Below, one piece after another: positions 1 through 9,612 of a DNA stretch of 64,000 nt. The number at the start of each line of letters is the position of its first letter. Position 1 is the stretch's first letter. The DNA is from Drosophila miranda (Eukaryota; Arthropoda; Insecta; Diptera; Drosophilidae). A program made the translations under genes and the position numbers. The stretch is from positions 32,130,474 through 32,194,473 of the forward strand of contig NW_022881614.1 in assembly GCF_003369915.1 (NCBI RefSeq), written 5' to 3'. Under the pieces are notes generated by a model. The model did not search any database. It saw only the letters and a program-made list of their open reading frames with translations, and was not told the origin of the DNA.

Positions 1-512
1 GAAGAAGCACCATGTCACTGAGAGCCAAAAGAGCAGTTTATGTACACTGTGTAGCCCCGATCTGGCTCTACGGTGTGCAGATTTGGGGTATAGCTGCCAA
101 ATCGAACTATAAACGGATACAGGTCTTGCAGAATCGCGCCATGAGGCAAATAACGAACTGCCCTTGGTACGTGCGCGGCTCCACCCTACATCGGGATTTG
201 AATCTGCGTACAGGAGAGGAGCAGATTGGAAGGCACACCAGCAGATACAGTGACAGGCTAATTAGACACCATAGTATGCTCGCCAGACGATTACTACCTG
301 CCAGGCCTTTGAGGCGGTTGAAGAGATTGGGTTTTGCCAAAACTATTGGCCAACTCTAAGTTTCCCTCCCAATATTATAATATTATATTTTTTGTAAGTC
401 CTCTCGCATTTAGCATTAGGTTTGGCTACCCCAATATTATTTACCAGTGATGTTAAGATACGTTATATGCAATGTACGGATTCAACGCTTAAAAAAAAAA
501 AAAAATAAAAAT
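1..512 (+). mobile_element. 3' end of a jockey-like LINE (ORF2 C-terminus, 3' UTR, poly-A)
   Basis: The frame at 12-359 encodes the C-terminal end of a non-LTR retrotransposon ORF2. It contains IWLYGVQIWG, then RIQVLQNRAMRQITNCPWYV and a STLHRDLNL segment, the usual order downstream of the reverse transcriptase domain in the jockey clade. About 130 bp of 3' UTR and an A-rich tail (about 490-512) follow. The catalytic part lies outside the window or was lost by 5' truncation. The tail abuts the tandem repeat directly. Clade assignment is by motif recognition only. Confidence 0.75.
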
Positions 513-1574
513 GCAATGTCTCATTTGAGAATCTTTTGATAAAATCGTTTAAAAACATGCAGTGTCTTAATGGAGAATCTTTTGATAAAATCGTTTAAAA
601 CCTGCAGTGTCTCTATTGAGAATCTTTTGATAAAATCGTTTAAAAACATGCAGTGTCTCTATGGAGAATCTTTTGATAAAATCGTTTAAAAACATGCAGT
701 GTCTCATTTGAGAATCTTTTGATAAAATCTTTTAAAAACATGCAGTGTCTCAATGGAGAATCTTTTAATAAAATCGTTTAAAACCTGCAGTGTCTCTATT
801 GAGAATCTTTTGATAAAATCGTTTAAAAACATGCAGTGTCTCATTTGAGAATCTTTTGATAAAAATGGTTTAAAGACATGCAGTGTCTCAATGGAGAATC
901 TTTTGATAAAATCGTTTAAAAACATGCAGTGTCTCATTTGAGAATCTTTTGATAAAATCGTTTAAAAACATGCAGTGTCTCAATGGAGAATCTTTTGATA
1001 AAATCGTTTAAAACCTCCAGTGTCTCAATGGAGAATCTTTTGATAAAATCGTTTTAAACCTGCAGTGTCTCTATGGAGAATCTTTTGATAAAATCGTTTA
1101 AAAACATGCAGTGTCTCATTTGAGAATCTTTTGATAAAATCTTTTAAAAACATGCAGTGTCTCAATGGAGAATCTTTTGATAAAATCTTTTAAAAATATG
1201 CAGTGTCTTAATGGAGAATCTTTTGATAAAATCGTTTAAAACCTGCAGTGTCTCTATTGAGAATCTTTTGATAAAATCGTTTAAAAACATGCAGTGTCTC
1301 TATGGAGAATCTTTTGATAAAATCGTTTTAAACCTGCAGTGTCTCTATGGAGAATCTTTTGATAAAATCGTTTAAAAACATGCAGTGTCTCATTTGGGAA
1401 TCTTTTGATAAAATCTTTTAAAAACATGCAGTGTCTCATGGAGAATCTTTTGATAAAATCGTTTAAAAACATGCAGTGTCTCAATGGAGAATCTTTTGAT
1501 AAAATCTATTAAAAACATGCAGTGTCTCATTTGAGAATCTTTTGATAAAATCGTTTAAAAACATGCAGTGTCTC
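512..1574. repeat. Tandem array, 45/46-bp unit, block 1 (about 24 copies)
   Basis: The GCAGTGTCT core recurs every 45-46 bp (for example 559, 604, 650, 696, 742). Each unit contains GAGAATCTTTTGATAAAATC. Two variants alternate irregularly: a 46-bp form with AAAAACATGCAGTGTCT and a 45-bp form with AAAACCTGCAGTGTCT. The array starts at the poly-A of the LINE fragment and is cut in mid-unit at 1574 by the BEL insertion, continuing at 5025. Small open frames on either strand are products of the repetition and are not considered genes. Confidence 0.95.
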
Positions 1575-1946
1575 TGTTCGGAGCAGAACCCAGCCGATTA
1601 GCTGCTTGCCAAATAGCACCTAATTCTTGGCCCTCAGCCGCTTATTTTGTTTGTTACTTATGTCTATGTCACTCATTTGTTTGTTAAAGCTTTGCGCTTG
1701 CTTGCCCTGCTAAACGCTCTCTGCCAGCTCGCTCTTCGCTATCTCCGCTTTGCGTCTGCCTACCGACGTCGGCCGAGCGAAGCTGCGCTTAGCGATCGGA
1801 GCGGCAATGTAAAGGGCAGGCAAGCCACACTTGCAATTTGGATGTCACGCATTAAAGAACATATCGTAATTTTATTTCTGCGCCGAGTTTTATTTAATTC
1901 GAAATAATTAGTCGGCCGATTGGGGCTAAAAAACATTATCTCCACA
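1575..1946 (+). repeat. 5' LTR of the BEL element
   Basis: This 372-bp direct repeat matches 4653-5024, starts TG and ends CA. An open frame of 86 codons inside it recurs in every copy of the LTR and has no support as a gene. Confidence 0.95.
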
Positions 1947-1953
1947 TAAAATT

Positions 1954-1971
1954 TGGTGACCCCGACGTGAT
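1954..1971 (+). promoter_or_regulatory. Primer binding site, complementary to tRNA-Trp 3' end
   Basis: TGGTGACCCCGACGTGAT starts 7 bp after the 5' LTR. Its reverse complement equals the 3' terminus of animal tRNA-Trp with CCA added. This primes minus-strand DNA synthesis. The tRNA identity rests on remembered tRNA-Trp sequence. Confidence 0.8.
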
Positions 1972-2319
1972 CTCTGAGTTGCAGTGTCAATTAAAAATCA
2001 TTCGCGATCGACAATCGTTAGCCCTAGCAAATTTTCGGCGGTTAAGCACAATTCGGTGCTAAAACACACTTACATACACCTACATACACGCATTGCTGGC
2101 TATTAATTTCTCTGTCGCGACAATTCGGTCAGTGCAGTGCGGTAGGCAGTGCAGCGAACTCACTAATACACACAAGCGGATACAAAGCGGAATCGGACAG
2201 CTCGCACAGCCGCACAGCTAAAGGCATTAGCTGTAATCCCTTTGCTTTCGGTTCCCACGTTTATACGTATACAGGGTGTTTTTTTCGGTCGTGCTGAGTG
2301 ACTCTTTTAAAACCTCAAC

Positions 2320-3714
2320 ATGGCAGCACCTGAGCCTACCAATGTCGCGAACGCAGCAATGCCGAGTGATGTAGATTTCTACAAGCACAAGGCCGAGTCC
2401 ATCGCGCGCCAACTAAAGGCCATGGATCGCTTTCTCACCAAGGAAGAGCTTGCCGAGTTAGATGAGGCAGAACTTCAAGCTCGCTTAGAGCAAATCGAAC
2501 GAATGAATGCGGATTTCGATGCCGCTCAAACGAGCCTTGAAAGGCTGGATTTCCTGCAGTTAGCCCATGATGCCCGGCTGGACTTTTCGAATGTTTATGT
2601 CAAGGTTAGGTCCAGGCTGTCGCGGGAGTTGATGGCTGCTCGCACGGTAAATGTTGCCAATTCAACGGCTCGGCATACTCTCGAGGGGAATTCGTCGTTG
2701 TTCGCCTATAATAGTATAGGCCGTTCTCGAATGCCCGAGTTGCAGCTTCCGCGATTCGGGGGGAACTACATGGATTGGCCAGAATTCCACTCGATGTTCT
2801 CGACAATGGTGCACAAAGACCATCGTATACCAATCATCGAAAAATTCCAATATCTTCGTGGATGTCTAGATGGTGCTGCGCTGGATACGATTCATTCCTT
2901 GGAACTTTCTGAGGAGAATTACGACAAGGCGTTGACTTTGCTAATGTTGCGATTCGATAATAAACTGTTACATTTTCAGGCACACGTCAAGGCTATTTTC
3001 GGGCTGCAAGGGGTGGAGAAGGGCTCAGCTATCGGCTTGCGCGCGCTCAGCGACAAAATCAATTCGCACTTGCGTGCACTTCAGACCTTGGCGACCCCGC
3101 AGGAGATTTCGGATGGGTTGCTGATCTTCATCATAGGCACGAAACTGGACCACAAAACAAAGGAGAAATGGGAAGAGAACTTGCCGACGTCAGGATTGCC
3201 TCGGTGGTCAAGCATGGCCTCATTTTTGGAAGCGAGATGTCGGATGCTGGAGAATTTGGGATCAGCCATGGCAACAAGTCCTAGTCAACAGGTGGGAGAA
3301 GACAATCCTGTCACCCTTATCACCTCCAGTAACGACCATCCTAACCCCATATGTAACCATTGCAATTCCTCCGAGCATTACATATCTAGATGTCAGGCAT
3401 TCCTGAATCTCTCTGCGTTTGAACGATACAAAGAAGCAAAGAAGAGCCGCTTGTGTTTGAACTGCCTCAACAAAGGCCATGAATTGCAGAGGTGCAGGTC
3501 AGGACTTTGCAGGCATTGCCAGGCCAAACATCACACGCTACTCCACATTCCATCGGGAACTGGTGCTTCATCTTCCTCTTCACCGGCCGAGGAATCGATC
3601 CAGCAAGAGGCCGCGACTGTGCTTCTAGCAAGCGGGTGTTCTAGCCCTCCCCCTCGATCCAGAAATCTCAGCCTAGCCAGAACGTGTTGCTACCTACTGC
3701 CCTCGTCCATGTAA
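2320..3714 (+). CDS. BEL gag polyprotein with zinc knuckles
   Basis: This 464-codon frame encodes a BEL/Pao gag. It has an N-terminal helical part, a central region resembling the gag domain of Pao elements (DUF1759 type; LQLPRFGGNYMDWPEFHSMF and nearby residues), and a Cys/His cluster near the C-terminus. The cluster holds CNHCNSSEHYISRC, a classical CX2CX4HX4C knuckle CLNCLNKGHELQRC, and CRHCQAKHHTLLH. The product would package element RNA. The frame ends in a different phase from the protease that follows, although BEL elements normally encode one polyprotein. A 1-nt indel around 3590-3680, perhaps in the C-rich run near 3650, explains this. Confidence 0.88.
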   Translation: MAAPEPTNVANAAMPSDVDFYKHKAESIARQLKAMDRFLTKEELAELDEAELQARLEQIERMNADFDAAQTSLERLDFLQLAHDARLDFSNVYVKVRSRLSRELMAARTVNVANSTARHTLEGNSSLFAYNSIGRSRMPELQLPRFGGNYMDWPEFHSMFSTMVHKDHRIPIIEKFQYLRGCLDGAALDTIHSLELSEENYDKALTLLMLRFDNKLLHFQAHVKAIFGLQGVEKGSAIGLRALSDKINSHLRALQTLATPQEISDGLLIFIIGTKLDHKTKEKWEENLPTSGLPRWSSMASFLEARCRMLENLGSAMATSPSQQVGEDNPVTLITSSNDHPNPICNHCNSSEHYISRCQAFLNLSAFERYKEAKKSRLCLNCLNKGHELQRCRSGLCRHCQAKHHTLLHIPSGTGASSSSSPAEESIQQEAATVLLASGCSSPPPRSRNLSLARTCCYLLPSSM

Positions 3715-4679
3715 CAGATCGTTATGGAGCACTTATCCCATGTCGTGCCATTTTGGATTCTGCATCACAGGCAAACTTTGTAACATCTAGACTTGCTGAT
3801 CAGTTGCAGTTGGATCATTGCTCGTCTTATGTTCACATCTCTGGAATCGGAGATTCCATTCTACCTTCGAGCAAGTCTGTACATATAGTTGTACAATCCC
3901 AAGACGCAAGCTATCGAGCTTCCTTCGCTGCAATTGTCACCAACTCAATTACGGAAATGCAGCCTAACTTCGGCGTAGACGCAAAGGATTGGCCAATGCC
4001 GAATAATCTAAAACTAGCTGATCCTAATTTCTCCAAGCCCCAACGTATCGATCTGTTGATAGGTTCTGGTTTGTTCTTCGATTTAATGTGCGTCGGACAG
4101 ATTCGACTATCAGCCCAATTGCCAACATTGCAGGAGACTAAACTTGGTTGGATAGTATCAGGAAGCATTGATAGCTCGGAGAATAAGCGTGCAGCTTTAG
4201 CCGCTTTTGAAAATTCCTCGTGCATCTCTATTGACGATTTTCGACCCACAACGCTGGAGTACCAAAACTTAGAGCAGCAATGCAGGAAGCAGCTGCTCGA
4301 GTGCCAGGTGCAAGTGGAAAAACTGCGATCGGAGAATCAGGAACTGCAGCGCGAACTTTTCCATATATTAAAAACCTACATATCCACGCCAAATGAAATT
4401 CAACTTTCAACAGTTTCTACATTGCCAAATTTCCTGCCATTCTATGCAATTACAGAGGTTCCCGATGATCAAGACGTAGTCACGACAAGCCGCCTTCGTA
4501 AAGAAGCGCCGAATGCTGCGTTCGACGATCATCCCAGCGTAGCCGCCAGCTGCGCCCAAGCAAGCATCTTCAAGAGGGCCGTTGGAAAAATAGCGGTTCT
4601 GCCCCTTCAGGATGGATCTGTTGAAAGCCTTTGCCTTCCAACGGGGGGTGAATGTTCGGAGCAGAACCCAGCCGATTAG
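3684..4679 (+). pseudogene. BEL protease remnant fused to a foreign coiled-coil segment and the pol C-terminal tail
   Basis: The frame (331 codons) has three parts. The first is a BEL-type aspartic protease: AILDSASQANFVTSRLADQL carries the active-site region in the DSAS form, and TKLGWIVSGSI is the usual bridge towards reverse transcriptase. The second is about 110 residues (roughly 4236-4560) with no retroelement motif. It includes a heptad-like Leu/Glu/Gln-rich helix (LEYQNLEQQCRKQLLECQ, then VEKLRSENQELQRELF). The third, AVGKIAVLPLQ, resembles the end of a BEL integrase. The polymerase, RNase H and integrase core are therefore missing. The middle segment is inferred to be captured sequence. 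Confidence 0.7.
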
Positions 4680-5024
4680 CTGCTTGCCAAATAGCACCTA
4701 ATTCTTGGCCCTCAGCCGCTTATTTTGTTTGTTACTTATGTCTATGTCACTCATTTGTTTGTTAAAGCTTTGCGCTTGCTTGCCCTGCTAAACGCTCTCT
4801 GCCAGCTCGCTCTTCGCTATCTCCGCTTTGCGTCTGCCTACCGACGTCGGCCGAGCGAAGCTGCGCTTAGCGATCGGAGCGGCAATGTAAAGGGCAGGCA
4901 AGCCACACTTGCAATTTGGATGTCACGCATTAAAGAACATATCGTAATTTTATTTCTGCGCCGAGTTTTATTTAATTCGAAATAATTAGTCGGCCGATTG
5001 GGGATAAAAAACATTATCTCCACA
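4653..5024 (+). repeat. 3' LTR of the BEL element
   Basis: The repeat has the same 372-bp length as the 5' LTR. A purine-rich tract (GGGGGGTGAA, about 4643-4652) directly upstream is the likely plus-strand primer site. The LTR is followed by the target duplication GTCTC. Confidence 0.95.
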
Positions 5025-6147
5025 GTCTCAATGGAGAACCTTTTGATAAAATCGTTTAAAAACATGCAGTGCCTCATTTGAGAATCTTTTGATAAAATCG
5101 TTTAAAACCTGCAGTGTCTCTATGGAGAATCTTTTGATAAAATCGTTTAAAAACATGCAGTGTCTCTATGGAGAATCTTTTGATAAAATCGTTTAAAAAC
5201 ATGCAGTGTCTCAATGGAGAATCTTTTGATAAAATCGTTTAAAACCTGCAGTGTCTCTATGGAGAATCTTTTGATAAAATCGTTTAAAAACATGCAGTGT
5301 CTCTATGGAGAATCTTTTGATAAAATCGTTTAAAAGCTGCAGTGTCTCAATGAAGAATCTTTTAATAAAATCGTTTAAAACCTGCAGTGTCTCTATTGAG
5401 AATCTTTTGATAAAATCGTTTAAAAACATGCAGTGTCTCAATGGAGAATCTTTTGATAAAATCGTTTTAAACCTGCAGTGTCTATATGGAGAATCTTTTG
5501 ATAAAATCGTTTAAGAACATGCAGTGTCTCATTTGAGAATCTTTTGATAAAAATGGTTTAAAGACATGCAGTGTCTCAATGGAGAATCTTTTGATAAAAT
5601 CGTTTAAAAGCATGCAGTGTCTCAATGGAGAATCTTTTGATAAAACCTTTTAAGACCTGCAGTGTCTCTATGGAGAATCGTTTAATAAAATCGTTTAAAA
5701 ACATGCAGTGTCTCAATGGAGAACCTTTTGATAAAATCGTTAAAAAACATGCAGTGTCTCATTTGAGAATCTTTTGATAAAATCGTTTAAAACGTGCAGT
5801 GTCTCTATGGAGAATCTTTAGATAAAATCGTTTATAAACATGCAGTGTCTCAATGGAGAATCTTTTGATAAAATCGTTTAAAAACATGCAGTGTCTCAAT
5901 GGAGAATCTTTTGATAAAATCGTTTAAAACCTGCAGTGTCTCAATGGAGAATCTTTTGATAAAACCGTTTTAAATCTGCAGTGTCTCTATGGAGAATCTT
6001 GTGATAAAATCGTTTAAAAACATGCAGTGTCTCAATGGAGAATCTTTTGATAAAATCGTTTAAAAACATGCAGTGTCTCAATGGAGAATCTTTTGATAAA
6101 ATCGTTTTAAACCTGCAGTGTCTCAATGGAGAATCTTTTGATAAAAC
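5025..6147. repeat. Tandem array, 45/46-bp unit, block 2 (about 24 copies)
   Basis: This continues block 1 after the BEL insertion with the same unit and the same two variants. The last unit (about 6120-6146) runs without a spacer into a DINE fragment at TTTGAGCACTAGGCGC. The array therefore ends inside a Helitron relic, with the rest of that relic replaced by the array or lost. Confidence 0.95.
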
Positions 6148-6345
6148 TTTGAGCACTAGGCGCTAAAGGGGACGGACGGACGGACAGACGGACAGACAGA
6201 CAGGGCTCAATCGACTCGGCTATTGATGCTGATCAAGAATATGCATACTTTATGGGGTCGGAAACGATTCCTTCTGGACGTTACACACATCCACTTTTAC
6301 CACAAATCTAATATACCCCAATACTCATTTTGAGTATCGGGTATA
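6148..6345 (-). mobile_element. INE-1/DINE-1-like Helitron fragment, terminal portion only
   Basis: The segment carries the sequence shared by all DINE copies here: GAGCACTAGGCGCTAAAGGGG, a GGAC/AGAC microsatellite, CTCAATCGACTCGGCTATTG, and the terminal hairpin CCCAATACTCATTTTGAGTATCGGGTATA. About 900 bp of the full-length form is missing and the cut edge touches the tandem array. Confidence 0.85.
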
Positions 6346-7564
6346 AAAAAGGAAAAAGAGAAGATCGCAAGTGCCTGGAAAAACTCGACCTGCTTTGGGT
6401 TTCCACTCTCGGATTCCCAGAACGAGATTGCGGGGGCAAAGGCCACAGCAAACATAATAAATTCGAACATTTTTGTGGCACTTGAAAACAGAACGGAGAC
6501 GACTCTGGCGGTAGGCGAGGGAGGGTTTTTTATGCTGTAATTTATGCCAAGTGGATGGAATTTCGATCCCCGAACAAGTAGCCCAGTTGTAACCTCAATT
6601 AAAACTGAATTTATGCCACAAATGAAAAGCCATAAAGAAAACACTCTGCTCTTCGGCTACCTGGAGACATGTTTCGTGTCTCTTCTCCCCTGCTCCCGTT
6701 CCCCTTCCCCACTCCCACACTCCCACTTGCTTTCTTTTCGCTTCTTTCGAGTTTTTAATTAATTTGAACTGATTTGATTGCAGTCTGCAGCTCTTTCCAC
6801 GCAATGCGTCGCAATTCGTCTACCCCTAATGGAAATCAAATGAAATTATCGCTTTTGTGCACTTCTATTGACCCCCCAGTGACAGTTCCTGTTCAAGGCA
6901 GAAGGGGCGCCACATGTGGAGAAGAGGGTTATTGGCTGATCAGGAAAATGGGAAGTAGAACCACAGAGGAAAATGTCAATGAAGGAAGTATTCCTACTAA
7001 GAAAAGAGTTTATGAATGGTGTGCAGTTGAGGAAATAATGGAAATTTGATGCCTCCCTTTGGGGGAGAAGGAAGTGAAGGCTAAGAAGAAGTGGGTTAGG
7101 AAATCATGAAACCTCAATCGAATGAGCGCTGAGTGAAATGTTTTGTTAAAATATTTCATTCGCACGTTGTCCTAACGTATTTGTGCGACTGTTGGCAACC
7201 TACTAATAGAGGTATAGTTATAATTATTTAGATAATCAAAGATTTGTTTGTAAATTTGTATCTGCATCTAAATGCTATTAAATGTATGCTTTATTCCCAT
7301 ACTTATCATCACTTCCTCGACTAATCGAGATATTTACACAATTTATGGTCACAAATGTGTTGAATAAACACAACACTCTTATCTTTGGTGTGGTTTACAT
7401 TGAAATGAAATTTAAATGGGATCGCTATACAAAACAGAGCCAGACACAACACAAATTGCTAACAAAACTTGATTTTTTGATTAACATAGACCTTGATTTA
7501 TTTAATTCCGATCCGATCGGCTCAAATTAATTAAGTGGCACACTTTAATTTGCATACATTTATA
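6346..7564. other. Intergenic; no gene recognised
   Basis: This is A/T-rich host-like sequence downstream of the DUF4781 gene. Short open frames (up to 115 codons on the minus strand at 6297-6644) show no recognisable domain, have poor codon character and overlap the DINE end. I see no repeat or RNA gene. Confidence 0.5.
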
Positions 7565-7570
7565 TTTATT
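7565..7570 (-). terminator. Candidate poly-A signal of the DUF4781 gene
   Basis: TTTATT on the plus strand is AATAAA on the minus strand, about 155 bp past the stop codon at 7723. The spacing is plausible, but the sequence around it is A/T-rich, so chance is possible. Confidence 0.4.
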
Positions 7571-7722
7571 TAAAAAGATTTATATTTAGTTTTTAAGACC
7601 AAAATAAGACAATTATTCGTATCTCACAAGGAACTTTTACAGTTAACGAAATAAAACATAAAACTCTTCATAAGATCACATTTCCATTTACAGACAGACA
7701 AAGACCCGAACAATTTAAGGAA

Positions 7723-9612
7723 TCACAAAGCACTTATATAGTACGTTCCCTTGCAGACAGCACATTTATATTTGCTGGAGTTCCCCTCGTCGAGCGGCTG
7801 CAGGGATTGGAAGTACTTGGAGATTACGTCCAAGATGTCCTGGCGATGGCGCTCAAGGAAATCCACAGCAAAATTATCATAGGTGTGCACGCAGTGCATT
7901 AATATCCGATAGAGGACCGTCTCCGTGGAAACGAACGTGTTCAGGGTGCGGTCAATCGAGTCGATATTCTGTTCCACAAAGGTGCGCGTCATTTCCATAA
8001 AAAGCTGCACCGCCTTATCAATAAAGTACCGGGCCAAAGCGTCTAGCACGTCCGTGAGGTTGTCCGGACTGCTGATGTGCTCCACAAACTTGCTGCCAAA
8101 TTGAGTGGCCAGCATTTCCAGATTCAGGCGCATCTGTCCCCCACTGCCCAGGCTCACAATATTGGGCAGCACAGTGGCGCCCAGGGCACCGACCATAGAA
8201 GCTCCTTGCGCAAGGTGCGCATTGATCTTGTGCAGGCTGAGCAAGGCCTCCTTGAAGGGGATATCATTAAAGGTGCGCACAATATCAAACATTCCTCCGT
8301 CGGAGCCGTTATGCAGCTTTCTGGACTCTTGCGAGATTTGCCTAACGACTCTTCTGCAGGATAATCGAACTCTGTAAGTGTTCAAATAAGGATGTGGTTT
8401 TGATTTCTTACCTGGTTTGATCGCGCAGCGCGCGCATCAACGTTGATCTATTGCTCACTTTGGAAGCTATGCGGAGATTATTAATGGAATGCGTGAATAT
8501 TACTAGGCTCGAGGCAATCTGCAGGATATCCAGTTTGGACAAGGTCTGATCGTCGCCAACTTTCAAATATAGGTCGTACACACCGTTGGCTACACCTGTG
8601 CCAGATATGACAATAGAAGACACATTGATGCCCTTCACGGCGAACTGAGCGGCACAGTTGACTTCGGTTCCGGCTGCGGCCACTCTGGACATAAGTCGGA
8701 TAGCTCCGGTGGCTCCCAGGCCAACCACACCCCCGGCCACGCCTAGCCATTGGCCCCGAGCTTCACTGTTCGTGATGGAAGTGGACTGACCATGTCGCAC
8801 ACGATCGTAAAGGCGGTGGGCCGAGCGCAGGGTGCTATAGGCTGCCGTTGCAACGCCCGCAGCAGTGGCGGCCAGAATGATGGGTCCTACGGGAACCGCC
8901 AAGGCGGCAGCCAGTGGGACACTTGCCACAAGGCTACCAACAGTGGCCACCTTGTCGCCGATATTGAGGATTCTGTGCCACGCTCCAGACGCTGGCGTGG
9001 GATACACCATTAGCTGAACTCCGGCATCCTCGTCGTTGGTGAAGGTGTAAATGCCACGACTTGGAGCTATCATCTTGCCCTTGGGCAGGGTATTTCCGAA
9101 GACATACTTCTCCCAATTTGCATATACCCGGCCGTGTTCGTCGATGAATATCATGCAACATTCCTCGCTGTTTTCGCCCTTCATGCACTTGCGGGTGCGA
9201 AAGACAGGATGGCAGCTATAGGTGGTGGACTGCAGGGCCAGCTCTGCATCCATTTCGGGCGTGACCATCACGTAGATGATGGCCGAGAGCAGAGTGCGGT
9301 TCGTATACTTCCGCTGTAGCCACACATTTCGAAACAGTTGCTCTCGTTGCTTGGCCACCTTCCTGCTGGTTGTGGCCTCATTATTTAGGATCAGATTATT
9401 GATCTTCTGCTTTAGCACTTCAGCCTGATCTGGGGCTAGTCTTTGGGGAATGCGGAGAGCATGAGTAATCAAGATGTTCTGTGCAATTGAATGATCCTAT
9501 GTACGTACGAGTCCCAAATGATTTCCGAGCGCAGGGCGCTGCTTAGACCAAAGTCCCGTTGCACATCGTAGGCCGAGCGCGTCATTTGCTTCTCTTCTGA
9601 TGCTTTTCTCAT
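7723..9612 (-). CDS. DUF4781 family protein, three exons
   Basis: Exons are 9612-9509, 9440-8412 and 8353-7723. Introns are 9508-9441 (68 bp, donor GTACGT) and 8411-8354 (58 bp, donor GTAAGA). An in-frame alternative acceptor at 8372 would make the second intron 40 bp and add six residues. The result is 587 aa (593 with the alternative), starting MRKASEEKQMTRSAYDVQ. The middle (about 8640-8960) is rich in Ala/Gly/Val with hydrophobic stretches such as LAAALAVPVGPIILAATAA, suggesting membrane association or a buried helical hairpin. The C-terminus has CAVCKGTYY. I recognise the family as the insect DUF4781 group, whose biochemical role is not known to me. No frame break is seen, so the gene looks functional. 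Confidence 0.8.

Larger units (their letters stand above)
1575..5024 (+). mobile_element. BEL/Pao-type LTR retrotransposon, internally deleted, with 5-bp target duplication GTCTC
   Basis: Two 372-bp LTRs (1575-1946 and 4653-5024) begin TGTTCGGAGC and end TCCACA. GTCTC at 1570-1574 is repeated at 5025-5029, so the element landed inside the tandem array. The interior holds gag and an aspartic protease region. Reverse transcriptase, RNase H and most of the integrase are absent, and an unrelated coiled-coil segment occupies their place. The LTRs look almost identical (GGGGC versus GGGGA near the 3' end), so the insertion is young. Solo LTRs of the same family lie at 27764-28135 and 32872-33243. 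Confidence 0.93.

Noticed and set aside
704..1484. Open frames of 67-77 codons inside the tandem array, both blocks
   Set aside because: They arise from repetition of the unit, switch between strands and carry no domain.
1647..1907. 86-codon frame starting MFVTYVYVTHLF, present four times in the window
   Set aside because: It lies wholly inside the BEL LTR and recurs only because the LTR does; no start context or domain.
512..6147. The 45/46-bp array resembles a CRISPR array at first sight
   Set aside because: Units are contiguous with no unique spacers, there is no leader or cas gene, and the genome is a fly's.
9473..9508. A shorter intron 1 in the DUF4781 gene (donor 9504, acceptor 9479)
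   Set aside because: It would be 26 bp, below what fly splicing handles; the 68-bp intron 9508-9441 keeps frame and has a better tract.
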